Assembly (NCBI RefSeq): GCF_014117215.1
Contig: NZ_JACGXS010000001.1
Span: 868,001-932,000, forward strand
Reading direction: 5' to 3'
Length of the DNA: 64,000 bases
Source of the DNA: Stenotrophomonas tumulicola
Lineage (GTDB): Bacteria; Pseudomonadota; Gammaproteobacteria; Xanthomonadales; Xanthomonadaceae
Shown here: positions 1 to 8,382 of the stretch, piece after piece
Position numbering within the stretch: position 1 is the stretch's first letter
Layout of the letters: every line of letters starts with the position of its first letter
Made by a program: the position numbers and the translations under genes
Notes under the pieces: generated by a model
The model's database searches: none
Seen by the model: the letters and a program-made list of their open reading frames with translations, nothing else
What the model was told of the DNA's origin: nothing

Positions 1-231
1 GCGGGCCCGGTACTCGCGCACGTTGTCGCCACGGATCCGCTTGTCCTGGGTACCGGTCACCGTGTCGACCTTCCTGTCCGAACCGGTAACCGGCTTGGCT
101 TCCACGGCCGTTTCCCGCTCGAACGCGTGCGACTTGTCGGTATTGCGGTAATACCGGTACAGCGCCCAGTACAGCGCGGTGGCGCCGGCAGGGCCGGCCG
201 CCAACAACCAGAGTCCACTATCGTCGCTCAT
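1..231 (-). CDS. Small membrane protein of the SPFH/zinc-ribbon operon (3' end outside window)
   Basis: The reading frame starts at the ATG at 231-229 and runs open to the window edge, so only the first 77 residues are visible. It begins MSDDSGLWLLAAGPAGA followed by a hydrophobic stretch (residues about 6-24) ending in RYYRN, which looks like one N-terminal transmembrane segment with a basic cytoplasmic flank. The rest is polar and charged. Its ATG overlaps the TGA of the upstream zinc-ribbon gene (ATGA), so the two are translationally coupled. Function unknown; the position suggests a third component of the SPFH module. Confidence 0.75.
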   Translation of the reverse strand, partial: MSDDSGLWLLAAGPAGATALYWALYRYYRNTDKSHAFERETAVEAKPVTGSDRKVDTVTGTQDKRIRGDNVREYRAR

Positions 232-1547
232 ACGCTGGCCACCAGGAAGAAAAGGACGAGGGCTTCGATGATGGTGCCGGTGGTGAGCGCGGCCAGCAGC
301 AGCTTCCACTGCTGCACCGGCACGCTGCCCATGGTTTCACCGGTGCGGCCATTCACCGCGATGTAGTGCAGCATGCCGCCGTTCCTGCCGGGCTGGTGGT
401 ACGAATACAGCCACACCGGCAGGTACATCGACACCCAGCGCGTGCCATGGACATCCAGCCGCTCCTGCTCCCAGCGCACCCCGCGGTCATAGCGGCGCAC
501 GGAGCCTTCAACCTGTGCACGGGCGATGGACAACAGCTGGTCTTCCAGCCGTGGGCGCAGTTTTTCAACGTCCAGGTTGCGCTTTTCCGAGGTAAAGCCC
601 GTCAGGTAGGAGGCGTTCCACTTCAGCGCGTTCTTGGTGTCGAACGGCAGGATGGTGTTGATGATGTTGTTGGTGTTGGCCCGCGTGTCCAGGTTGCCGC
701 GCTCGGCGGACGACTCCATCGGCAGGTCGTCCACGGTGAAATCCACCTGCCGGTCCACCTGGTACACGTCGGCATCGTAGTAGGTCCGCTTGTTCTTCTC
801 GGTACCACGCGTGTACTGGCGCGTCTGTATTTCGCCCTTGCCAGCCACGCTGGCGCTCACGTTGCTGTCGACGATCATGTAGGGCAGGTAGACGCCGACC
901 ACGTTCTCCGGCGTGAACTGCTCCTTGAATGCTTTCAGTGCGAACAGGCGACGCTTGTCCACGAACTGGCGGATGCGGGCGACTGCATCGTCCTTGCTGA
1001 TCCGGAACGGCAGCACCGCGTCGGGCACCGCGCCGTTGGCGATCTGTTCGTTGACGCCGAATACGTGCCGGCACCAGTGGCAGCGTGCGGTCATCGTACT
1101 TTCGGTATTGATCGTGACCTCGGCGCCGCAGCCGGTGCATTTGAAACTCATCAGGCTGGCGGTATCTGCCTGGATATCGCGCGCGCCAGAGGCGATGACG
1201 GTACCGCGGAGCTGGTCGATGCCCGTCCCCAGCCCGAATTCCTCTTCGACCAGCGCGCCGTGCCATTCGTTACGGCAGTACTGGCAGACCAGTATGTCGG
1301 TGCCAAGCTTGAGCCGGATGTCGGTGGCGCCACACTTCGGGCAACGGTTGAGGCCATCCTTGAGCTCGGCGGCGGTGGTATCGAGGGCAACCGGATCCGG
1401 TGCCTGCAGCTCGTCACGGATCGGGGCGGGCAAGGTAGCCGGATCGAGCGGGAAACTGCCGGGCAGGGGAGGGACGTCCTGCGGCGATCCGGGGCCGGCC
1501 AGGGGCGTGGCCGGCAACGGCGGCGGGGTTCTGGGTTCGGACATCAT
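228..1547 (-). CDS. Zinc-ribbon membrane protein (TFIIB-type zinc ribbon)
   Basis: A 439-aa protein with a Pro-rich N-terminus (residues 1-55), then two zinc ribbons: C69/C72 with C88/C91, and C137/C140 with C156/C159. A long soluble middle region follows, then one C-terminal hydrophobic segment (about residues 413-436), which suggests tail anchoring in the membrane. It lies 18 bp downstream of the SPFH gene and overlaps the next gene by ATGA. Proteins of this type are commonly encoded beside SPFH/'virion core'-like proteins; their biochemical role is not established. Two adjacent ATG codons (1547 and 1544) are both possible starts. The zinc ribbons are seen directly; a role in membrane-protein handling would be inference. 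Confidence 0.8.
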   Translation of the reverse strand: MMSEPRTPPPLPATPLAGPGSPQDVPPLPGSFPLDPATLPAPIRDELQAPDPVALDTTAAELKDGLNRCPKCGATDIRLKLGTDILVCQYCRNEWHGALVEEEFGLGTGIDQLRGTVIASGARDIQADTASLMSFKCTGCGAEVTINTESTMTARCHWCRHVFGVNEQIANGAVPDAVLPFRISKDDAVARIRQFVDKRRLFALKAFKEQFTPENVVGVYLPYMIVDSNVSASVAGKGEIQTRQYTRGTEKNKRTYYDADVYQVDRQVDFTVDDLPMESSAERGNLDTRANTNNIINTILPFDTKNALKWNASYLTGFTSEKRNLDVEKLRPRLEDQLLSIARAQVEGSVRRYDRGVRWEQERLDVHGTRWVSMYLPVWLYSYHQPGRNGGMLHYIAVNGRTGETMGSVPVQQWKLLLAALTTGTIIEALVLFFLVASV

Positions 1548-1565
1548 GCTCGCGCGCCCTGCGTC

Positions 1566-2717
1566 TTACAGGCCCAGCGCCTTGGCCTTGAGTGCGTCGT
1601 AGTCATCCTGGGTGATCAGGCCGAGATCCAGCATTTCCTTCGCCTTCTTCAGCTTGGCCACCGGGTCGTCGGCCGCTGGTGCGGCAGGTGCGACCGGCTG
1701 CTGCATGCTGCCGACGCCACCGAACATGCCCGACGCCATGCCCACGCCGACCAGGCCTGCGGCACCGCCGTTCTCGCCGGCCGACTGGATGCCCTGGGCA
1801 ACGCTGGCCTGCAGGTTGGAATTGCCGCGTGCACCGGCCAATGCGTCGGCGCGCTGCACGGTCTTGAGCAGCTCGCGGGTGTTCGGGTCGTATTCGATCG
1901 ACACGATGGTCGTCTTGACGATGGCCAGGCCACGATCAGACTTCCACTGGTATCCCTGCTCGACGGCATCTGACAGGCTCTGGGCAAAACCGAGCGAATC
2001 CTGCTGCAGCCTGGTGATGCGGTTTCCCTTGCCCGGGTCGTTGGTATACAGGCTGAAGGCCGGTGCGAGCGATCCCACCACTTCGTTGAACAACTGGCTG
2101 GCAGCGGCATTGTCCAGGTCGGTGAAGTCGAACACCTGGCCTGGCTGGAGGTAGCTGGCCGGCACGAAATTCTTCACGAACAGGATCGGGTCGACGATCT
2201 TCAGCGTGTAGGAGCCGCGCGTCACCGCGCCGACCTGGGTGCCGAGGAAACCGTCGTCCCAGTAGATCTCGGACTGGGTACCGAAGCGGTTGTCCGGCAG
2301 TTCCTTCAGCGATACGAAGAACGCAGCCTGCTGCGAGCCCGGCTGGCCACCGAACTTGAAGCGTTCCCAGCTCTGGCGGATGAACGTGGAGACCAGGCCA
2401 TCACCAGCGAAGATCGACTGCGAATTGACGTCGTCGGATTGCCATTCGTAACCGCCGGGTTCGGCGACGAAAGCGGTGATCGCGCCGTCCTGGAGCAGCA
2501 GCAGGCCGTAGCCTTCAGGCACGACGATCTTGGAGCCGTTGCTGATGATGTTGGAGGATGCGCCGGTGTTCGAGCCGCGGCCGGCATTGGTTCCGCGCGG
2601 AACCGCAGCGAACAGCGCCGCCGTTGTCGGCAGGCCTGCCGGTACGGTGTAGAAGTCCTTCCACTGGTCGGCCAGGACACCACCGACCGCACCTGCTACC
2701 GCCTGACGAAGACCCAT
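1566..2717 (-). CDS. SPFH-domain protein with C-terminal SHOCT motif (virion core protein-like)
   Basis: A 383-aa protein, starting at 2717 because an AGGGAG ribosome site precedes that ATG; the frame extends further but without a better start. An N-terminal glycine/alanine-rich helix (AVAGAVGGVLADQWKDF) is followed by a long beta-rich SPFH/band-7-like region, a Gly/Met-rich linker, and a C-terminal short helical hairpin of SHOCT type (DPVAKLKKAKEMLDLGLIT). SPFH proteins oligomerise on membranes; this branch resembles the family annotated as 'virion core protein (lumpy skin disease virus)' or YdjI-like. It is the first gene of a three-gene operon with the zinc-ribbon and small membrane proteins. 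Family call good, function unknown. Confidence 0.8.
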   Translation of the reverse strand: MGLRQAVAGAVGGVLADQWKDFYTVPAGLPTTAALFAAVPRGTNAGRGSNTGASSNIISNGSKIVVPEGYGLLLLQDGAITAFVAEPGGYEWQSDDVNSQSIFAGDGLVSTFIRQSWERFKFGGQPGSQQAAFFVSLKELPDNRFGTQSEIYWDDGFLGTQVGAVTRGSYTLKIVDPILFVKNFVPASYLQPGQVFDFTDLDNAAASQLFNEVVGSLAPAFSLYTNDPGKGNRITRLQQDSLGFAQSLSDAVEQGYQWKSDRGLAIVKTTIVSIEYDPNTRELLKTVQRADALAGARGNSNLQASVAQGIQSAGENGGAAGLVGVGMASGMFGGVGSMQQPVAPAAPAADDPVAKLKKAKEMLDLGLITQDDYDALKAKALGL

Positions 2718-2794
2718 GACAACTCCCTGATATTCGTGGCCGGGCACCGTGCCCACCATGCCCTGTCGACTATATCAGCAGCCGGCAGGTGCCT

Positions 2795-2830
2795 GTAGCG
2801 CCGGGCCGCGGCCAGCGGCCCGGGCCCGGC
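2795..2830. repeat. GTAG-headed GC-rich hairpin (SMAG-like)
   Basis: GTAG is followed by an imperfect GC-rich dyad whose core is GGGCCGC / GCGGCCC around a GGCCA loop. The position between two minus-strand genes and the GTAG head fit the SMAG palindromic repeats of Stenotrophomonas, though this copy is less regular than those at 3235 and 39200. It may also act as an RNA 3'-end stabiliser. Confidence 0.5.
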
Positions 2831-2841
2831 GATGCGATTCC

Positions 2842-3117
2842 TCAGGGGAGCTCGCACTTCAGTTTCCCGTCCACGTAATACGGTTTGGGGACATCCGGGT
2901 TCTCGCTGGTCTTCTCGAACACCACCTCGAACGAATCCACATCCGGCGTGCCTTGTCGCTCGGTACAGGCGTCCTGAAGCTTCTGCTTCACCGCCGCGAT
3001 GCCGGCGTCACGATTCGCGCCGTCGGCACTGTTGGTCAGGTAGACGGTCTCGGCCGATGCCAACGGGCTCAGGCCCAGCAGGCAGCCAGTGAAAATGACA
3101 GCGTGCAGCTTCCTCAT
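2842..3117 (-). CDS. Small secreted protein of unknown function
   Basis: A 91-aa protein. The start at 3117 is chosen because AGGGAGAA lies a few bases upstream and because it gives a textbook Sec signal peptide (MRKLHAVIFTGCLLGLSPLASA, cleavage before ETVYL). The mature part is about 70 residues with two cysteines (in DACTER and KLKCELP) that could form a disulfide. I do not recognise a domain. It sits alone between repeat hairpins on both sides. Confidence 0.75.
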   Translation of the reverse strand: MRKLHAVIFTGCLLGLSPLASAETVYLTNSADGANRDAGIAAVKQKLQDACTERQGTPDVDSFEVVFEKTSENPDVPKPYYVDGKLKCELP

Positions 3118-3201
3118 GCGGTTTCTCCCTGTGATTGGTGGGGCCAGCATAGGGAGGCAGGGTTAAGGCTTCGTTGCGACAGCGTGCCACGCAGGTCGGG
3201 T

Positions 3202-3257
3202 GGTGACGGGCCATGCCCGTCACCAAGGAAAAGCAGCGGGGCATGGCCCCGCTCTAC
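3202..3257. repeat. Pair of REP/SMAG-type hairpins
   Basis: The left hairpin is a perfect 10-bp stem, GGTGACGGGC (3202-3211) with GCCCGTCACC (3215-3224). The right one is AGCGGGGC (3235-3242) with GCCCCGCT (3246-3253), followed on the minus strand by GTAG (3257-3254), the hallmark of a SMAG element. Paired, facing elements of this kind are typical of Stenotrophomonas intergenic DNA and are moved by RAYT transposases; no RAYT gene is in the window. Confidence 0.7.
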
Positions 3258-3286
3258 CGGGCGGGCTACGGTTCGGCGCCTGGCCG

Positions 3287-4951
3287 TCACCAGTCGGTAG
3301 GCGCGTAATCCTTCAGGAACTGGCCCCAGACGTGCTCGCCGCTGTTGAAGCCGTGGATGATCGGGTCGACGATGCGCGCAGCGCCGTCGACGATGTCCAG
3401 CGGCGGATGGAAGCGCTCTTCCTGTACCTTCCTGGCCGCCAGCTCTGCCGGATCCTCGTCGGTCACCCAGCCGGTGTCGACGCTGTTCATATGGATGCCG
3501 TCGTTCTGGTAATCGGCCGCCGAAGTGCGCGTCATCATGTTCAACGCAGCTTTCGCCATGTTGGTATGCGGGTGGCGGGTGGTCTTGAAGTTGCGGTAGA
3601 ACTGCCCTTCCATCGCCGACACATTGACGATGTGCTTGTCGCGCTCGGGCGTGCGCAGCATGAGCGGCTTGAGCCGCGCATTGATGATGAAGGGTGCAAT
3701 GGCGTTGACCAGCTGCGTCTCCAGTAGCTCCACGGATGGCACTTCCGCCATCAGCAGGCGCCAGGAATTGCGACCGCGCAGGTCCACCTGCTGCAGGTCC
3801 TGGTCCAGGCGACCTTCCGGGAAGAGGTGCTGCTGGCCCAGCAGTTCATCGGCCAGCAATGGCACCTGCGACAGTTCGGCAGCACGGGTCAGGCCGTCGG
3901 CACCGTCCAGGTCGCGTCCCTGTGGCGCCGACAGCGCCGTTGCCGACGCAGTGCCCAGCAACTCGGCGCTGCGCAGGCCTTCGTAGTGGCCGACCAGGTT
4001 GCGGATGGTCTCGGGCAGCTCATGCAGTGCCGCGGTTTCCCCGGCCATCATGTGCGCATAGAACTGCGGCGGACGGCGTACCGTCTGGCAGGCGTTGTTG
4101 ATGATGAAATCCAGCCGGGTGCGCGTGGCCAGCAGCTCGCTGCAGAACGCCTCCACGCTGGGGGTGTGGCGCAGGTCCAGGCCATAGACCTGCAAGCGGT
4201 GGCCCCACACGGCGAAGTCCGGTTCTTCGGCGTAGCGCGCCGCTGAATCGCGCGGGAAGCGCGTGGTCACGATCAGTTCGGCACCGGCGCGCAGCAGCTT
4301 CAGGCCGGCCTGGTAGCCGATCTTGACCCGGCCGCCAGTCAGCAGTGCCACCCGTCCCTGCAGGTCGGCGGTCTCGGTGCGCTTGACGAAGTTCAGTTCA
4401 GCGCAGGCCGGGCACATCTGGTCGTAGAAATGGTGCAGCTGGGTGAACTTCTGCTTGCACACATAGCAGTGGCGCAGTTCCGGCGAGTGCGTCGGCTCCG
4501 GCGCCGCAGCAGCTCCTTCGCCGTTGCGTGCATCATGCAGGCCGGCAGCATGCGGCGGGAAGTAGTTCGGCGTGCTGAACACCGGCTTGCGCCGCAGGGC
4601 ACGGATGCCGGTCTGTTCGAGCAGCGCCTCGGCCTTGCGCACCTTTTCCTGGTGGCGCGCCTTCGCCTGCTGCTTGAGCATCTGCCGCCGCGCCTTGGGC
4701 TCGGGGTGGTAGACCTTGGCCACCACCTGGTGCAGGCGCACGCGGTCGGCTTCGGGCAGCGTGTCGAGCACGCTGCGGTCGGCCTCGATCGCCTCCAGCA
4801 GGTCCAGTGCCGTGCGCAGGCGTTCGGACAGGGGCAGGTCGTCGGCGTCGGCGACGGAGGGTGGGGCGATGGTATTCAATTCAGGTCCGGGAAGGGCGGC
4901 GGGAAGCCAGGGGTGGGCAGCAGAGCGATGACCGGCTCGATGCGGGCCCAT
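3287..4951 (-). CDS. Atypical short-chain dehydrogenase with Cys4 zinc knuckle
   Basis: A 554-aa protein, about twice the usual SDR length. After a charged helical N-terminal region there is a Cys4 knuckle (CYVC and CPAC, about 20 residues apart), then a Rossmann core starting at LQGRVALLTGGRVKIG, an NNACQT motif and a VSAMEG serine. The segment that normally holds YxxxK reads HTNMAK: Lys467 is present but the residue four places before it is Thr463, not Tyr. The family is seen in bacteria and plants but has no firm function. The first about 24 residues (MGPHRAGH...) look unlike a protein core; a TTG at 4879 giving MNTIAPP is an alternative start. It stands alone. Confidence 0.75.
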   Translation of the reverse strand: MGPHRAGHRSAAHPWLPAALPGPELNTIAPPSVADADDLPLSERLRTALDLLEAIEADRSVLDTLPEADRVRLHQVVAKVYHPEPKARRQMLKQQAKARHQEKVRKAEALLEQTGIRALRRKPVFSTPNYFPPHAAGLHDARNGEGAAAAPEPTHSPELRHCYVCKQKFTQLHHFYDQMCPACAELNFVKRTETADLQGRVALLTGGRVKIGYQAGLKLLRAGAELIVTTRFPRDSAARYAEEPDFAVWGHRLQVYGLDLRHTPSVEAFCSELLATRTRLDFIINNACQTVRRPPQFYAHMMAGETAALHELPETIRNLVGHYEGLRSAELLGTASATALSAPQGRDLDGADGLTRAAELSQVPLLADELLGQQHLFPEGRLDQDLQQVDLRGRNSWRLLMAEVPSVELLETQLVNAIAPFIINARLKPLMLRTPERDKHIVNVSAMEGQFYRNFKTTRHPHTNMAKAALNMMTRTSAADYQNDGIHMNSVDTGWVTDEDPAELAARKVQEERFHPPLDIVDGAARIVDPIIHGFNSGEHVWGQFLKDYAPTDW

Positions 4952-5036
4952 GCTGTGGCGGGCCGGGGGGTGCCCGGCCGGCCGCTATTGTCCCTGATCC
5001 CGGGGCAGGGGGCTACTCAAGCGCCCCGCCCGCCGC

Positions 5037-5963
5037 TCAGCCGGCCTGTCCCAGCCGCTCCTTCAGCTGCTGGATTTCTGCCTCGCTGATGCCGATGGAC
5101 TTCAGGTAGCCCTCGGCGCCGCCGTACTGCTGGTGCAGCGCGGCCAGGAACACCTCCATGTTTTCCGGCGCGGTGCCGCTCATGCCGGCCATTTTCCTGC
5201 CGATTTCCGGGTTCTGCCGGATCAGCTCCATGATCTGCGCGTTCATTGCGCTGTCCTTGGGCTGGCCCTCCAGGTAGTGCGCGGAGATCGCATAGTTGTG
5301 CACGATGTCGGCGTTGGATACCCCGGCCAGGTCCAGCAGCAGCCCGGCGATGATGCCGGTGCGGTCCTTGCCTGCGGTGCAATGGAACAGCACGGCACCA
5401 TCACGCTGGGCGGCGATGCGCTGGAATACCTGCTTGAACTGCGGCTGGCTGTGTCCCAGCCACTGCACATAAGCCGTACCCAGCGAATCGGGGAAGGTCT
5501 TCATCATCTTCTGCAGGTCCATCTTCTCGGTGCCCATCAGCGACGTGCGCTGGTAGGCGAAGCGATCATCGTCGGCCAGCAGGTCCGGCGACTGCGCCTG
5601 CTCATCGGCGGTACGCAGGTCGATATCCAGCGTTACCCCGGCTGCCGCCAGCGCGTCTCGATCGGCGGCGGTCAAACGTCCCAGGTCGGCAGTGCGGACG
5701 AACGCGTTGGCAGGGATAGGCCCGTGCGTGCCCTGCAGGCCGGCGAAGGTGCGGGTGTTCCATGCGCCCTGCAGTGGAATGAGGCGCTGCGCATCGTCGG
5801 CAACCGGCTGCACGTTGGCAGGGTGGGCCGCCGCCGGGTCGGCAGGCGCGGACCTGGCTTCAACAGCCTGGGCGCCAGCGTGGGCGATGCTGCTGCCGGC
5901 CAGCATCGGCAGGCCCAGGGCCAGCGCAAGGGCCAGCGCGATTTCGGTGCTTCGGTTCTTCAT
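5037..5963 (-). CDS. Secreted protein-tyrosine phosphatase (Y_phosphatase3 type)
   Basis: A 308-aa protein starting at 5963, where GGAG lies just upstream and a signal peptide follows (residues 1-29, ending AGSSIAHA). The catalytic P-loop is HCTAGKDRTG with nucleophile Cys195 and Arg201; an upstream IDLRTADE segment fits the conserved core of the atypical tyrosine/lipid phosphatases of the Y_phosphatase3 family. Export puts its substrate in the periplasm. It lies 17 bp downstream of a TonB receptor gene on the same strand, so the two are probably co-transcribed. Whether it acts on phosphotyrosine, a phosphoinositide or a phosphorylated nutrient is not visible. Confidence 0.88.
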   Translation of the reverse strand: MKNRSTEIALALALALGLPMLAGSSIAHAGAQAVEARSAPADPAAAHPANVQPVADDAQRLIPLQGAWNTRTFAGLQGTHGPIPANAFVRTADLGRLTAADRDALAAAGVTLDIDLRTADEQAQSPDLLADDDRFAYQRTSLMGTEKMDLQKMMKTFPDSLGTAYVQWLGHSQPQFKQVFQRIAAQRDGAVLFHCTAGKDRTGIIAGLLLDLAGVSNADIVHNYAISAHYLEGQPKDSAMNAQIMELIRQNPEIGRKMAGMSGTAPENMEVFLAALHQQYGGAEGYLKSIGISEAEIQQLKERLGQAG

Positions 5964-5980
5964 CGGAGTCTCCAGGGGAA

Positions 5981-8263
5981 TCAGAAGTTGACGGTCACGT
6001 CCAGGCCATACGTGCGCGGATCGTTGAAGATGCCGGTCTGGCCGAGGGCAGCGCTGTTGAGCTTGTAGAACAGGTGTTCTTCGTCCAGCAGGTTGCGTGC
6101 CCACAGCGAGAAGGCGATCGTCGACCCGGTGTTGTTCAACGGGACATCGACCAGCGCCACGCGGGCATTCACCACGAACGAGCTGTCGGTGAGCATCTGG
6201 TCGTACTCGCTGGTGTAGAAGCCGTCGGACCAGTTGCCGTCAAGGTGGAACTTGAGTGCGGAGAAGTTGGCGAACGGCACCAGGTAGTCCAGCGATACGC
6301 TGCCGGCATTCTTCGGGGCGAGCAGGGGCTGCACGGTGACTTCCACCCCGGCGCCGAACGGATCGACGGCATGCTGGGCATCGATTCTGGTGTAGGCGTA
6401 ATTCAGCCCCAGGGTCAGGTTGTCCAGCGGCATGATGTTGAACTCCAGCTCCGCACCGCGCGACTTTCCATCGCTGAGCGCGTTGGTGGTGACCATGGTG
6501 GTGCGTGTCTCGCCGCTGTTCGGGTCGAACGGCAGCGAGAAGTCGATCTGCTTGTGCTCGATCTTCGAATCGAACAGCGCCAGGTTCAGGCGCGCGCGGT
6601 TGTCCCAGAACTGCGATTTGAAGCCCAGTTCGATCGCGGTCACTTCTTCCGGTGCGAAAGCGGTGTAGGTCGTGGACCGCGAATTGGCACCGCCAGCCTT
6701 GAAGCCGGTGCTGTACTTGGCGTACACCATCGCGTTTTCGCCCAGGTCGTAGGCGATGTTCACCATCGGATCGAAGCGCCCCCAGGCATCGTCGAAGGCC
6801 AGGTCGGTAGCCTCGCCGTTGACCGTGTAGAGGGTGCCCTTCTTGTCATCGCGGGTGTAGCGGCCACCCGCGGTCAGGTGCAGGCGCTCGAGCGAGGCTG
6901 GCGTCCAGGTGGCCTGTCCGAAGATGCCCAGGCTGTCGGTCCATGCCTTGCTGGCGCGATCGATGCGGACGCTGGCCAGGTCCAGCGGATTGGTCGCCGG
7001 GTTCAGCGTATAGCTGTTGCCGTCCGCGCCCCATTGCAGCATGTTCGGCGTCTGTGCGTTGTCGCCTGCGGTTTCGTGATAATAGAAAGCGCCGGCCAGG
7101 AACTGGACCTGCGAGGTATTGCCGATCAGCTGGAATTCCTGGCTGTACTGGTGCTGGTAGACCTGCGCCAGGCTGTAGCGACCGAAGGCCGTGTTGGGAC
7201 CCCCATAAGCGGAGATCGCATCGACCAGGCCCATGTCGAACTGGCCCTGGGTGAGCTCGCGGTAAGAGCTGATGGACTTCAATTCCAGGTTGTCGCTGAG
7301 CGTCCAGCCCAGGTTGAGCAGGTGGCCGCTGGTGCGCCCGATGTTGTCCTCCTGTGGGCCGCCCAGGATGGATGAATCACGCCGGTCTTCACTGGCGCCG
7401 GCGACCTGCAGCGGGCTCAGGTACGGGCCCGGAACCAACACCTGCGTGTGATACGGGGTGGTGGCATCGTAGGAGCGGTCAAATGCATAAAGGGCGGAAA
7501 ACGCGTCGCTCGGCTGCCACAAGGCACTCAGCCGTGCGCCGCGCTTGTCGTAGCTGTTGAAGTCGCGCTCGCCGCGCATCGGGTTGTCGGTGGTGCCACC
7601 GCGCTTGGCCTGCACCGCATCGATCTTGAAGCTGACATCGCCCACCTTGGGCAGGTCCAGGTGCAGGCCGCTGTTGTAACCGCTGTAATTGGATACTCCG
7701 GCGCTGACGCTGCCACCGAACTCACCGGTAGGCTGCCTGGTGACGATGCTGAGCGCGCCACCTTCGGTATTGCGCCCGAACAGGGTGCCTTGCGGCCCCT
7801 TCAGGACCTCGATGCGCTCCACGTCGTACAGCATGCTTCCCAGGCCCTGTGCGCGGCCCATGAACACGCCATCGACGTATATGCCAACGCCGGCGTCACG
7901 CGCGGGCTGGTTGGCATCGCCGGAGGCACCGATACCGCGTATGCCGATGTTCAGCGCAGAGCTGCGGGTAGCGAACGGGGTCACCCGCAGCGACGGGATC
8001 GCGCCATCGGACAGGCTGCCGATCGAGATCGCACTGCGGTCCTTCAGTGCCTCGGCATCCACGACGGAGACCGAGATCGGCGTCTCCTGCAGGTTGGTCG
8101 CGCGCTTCTGCGCAGTCACCACCACCTGGTCCAGCGCGACCACGTCGCGGGCATCGGCGTCGGCGGCGCCGGTTTCATTGGCCATGGCAACGGCGGGCAG
8201 GGCGGTGGCGATGGCAAGGGCCAACAATTTGCGGTGCAGCAAGGCGTGGCGCATCGGTTTCAT
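5981..8263 (-). CDS. TonB-dependent outer-membrane receptor
   Basis: A 760-aa protein with a signal peptide (cleavage after AVAMA), a TonB box-like DQVVVTAQKR, a plug domain (ISVSVV..., YVDGVFMGRAQG, VLKGPQGTLFGRNTEGG, about residues 50-190) and a long 22-strand-type barrel ending in GLDVTVNF with the terminal Phe needed for BamA recognition. There is no N-terminal STN domain, so it is a transporter and not a sigma-signalling receptor. The substrate is unknown; the family includes receptors for siderophores, carbohydrates and aromatic compounds. It is divergent from the TetR gene at 8383 and followed by the tyrosine phosphatase. Confidence 0.92.
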   Translation of the reverse strand: MKPMRHALLHRKLLALAIATALPAVAMANETGAADADARDVVALDQVVVTAQKRATNLQETPISVSVVDAEALKDRSAISIGSLSDGAIPSLRVTPFATRSSALNIGIRGIGASGDANQPARDAGVGIYVDGVFMGRAQGLGSMLYDVERIEVLKGPQGTLFGRNTEGGALSIVTRQPTGEFGGSVSAGVSNYSGYNSGLHLDLPKVGDVSFKIDAVQAKRGGTTDNPMRGERDFNSYDKRGARLSALWQPSDAFSALYAFDRSYDATTPYHTQVLVPGPYLSPLQVAGASEDRRDSSILGGPQEDNIGRTSGHLLNLGWTLSDNLELKSISSYRELTQGQFDMGLVDAISAYGGPNTAFGRYSLAQVYQHQYSQEFQLIGNTSQVQFLAGAFYYHETAGDNAQTPNMLQWGADGNSYTLNPATNPLDLASVRIDRASKAWTDSLGIFGQATWTPASLERLHLTAGGRYTRDDKKGTLYTVNGEATDLAFDDAWGRFDPMVNIAYDLGENAMVYAKYSTGFKAGGANSRSTTYTAFAPEEVTAIELGFKSQFWDNRARLNLALFDSKIEHKQIDFSLPFDPNSGETRTTMVTTNALSDGKSRGAELEFNIMPLDNLTLGLNYAYTRIDAQHAVDPFGAGVEVTVQPLLAPKNAGSVSLDYLVPFANFSALKFHLDGNWSDGFYTSEYDQMLTDSSFVVNARVALVDVPLNNTGSTIAFSLWARNLLDEEHLFYKLNSAALGQTGIFNDPRTYGLDVTVNF

Positions 8264-8311
8264 TCGCAGGCAGTGAGGGGGCCGGCGCAGTCTGGGCGCG
8301 CAAAATGACAG

Positions 8312-8331
8312 ATGAATGACCGTTCATTCAT
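8312..8331. promoter_or_regulatory. TetR-type operator palindrome
   Basis: ATGAATGA and TTCATTCAT arms form a 20-bp near-perfect palindrome (18 of 20 positions symmetric) in the 119-bp space between the divergent TonB receptor (starts 8263) and the TetR gene (starts 8383). The spacing and symmetry are what a homodimeric TetR repressor binds, so it probably represses both genes. Confidence 0.75.
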
Positions 8332-8382
8332 GCATTGGATCGCGTACTATTCCTGCAAGCTGGACGCCCTATACGACGAGCA

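Noticed and set aside
366..1973. Long plus-strand frame opposite the zinc-ribbon and SPFH genes
   Set aside because: Antisense shadow of high-GC coding sequence; Arg/Gly/Val-rich with no domain, and the minus-strand frames have clear motifs.
6074..7375. Long plus-strand frame opposite the TonB receptor
   Set aside because: Shadow frame: no ribosome site, no recognisable domain, and the other strand encodes a complete receptor.
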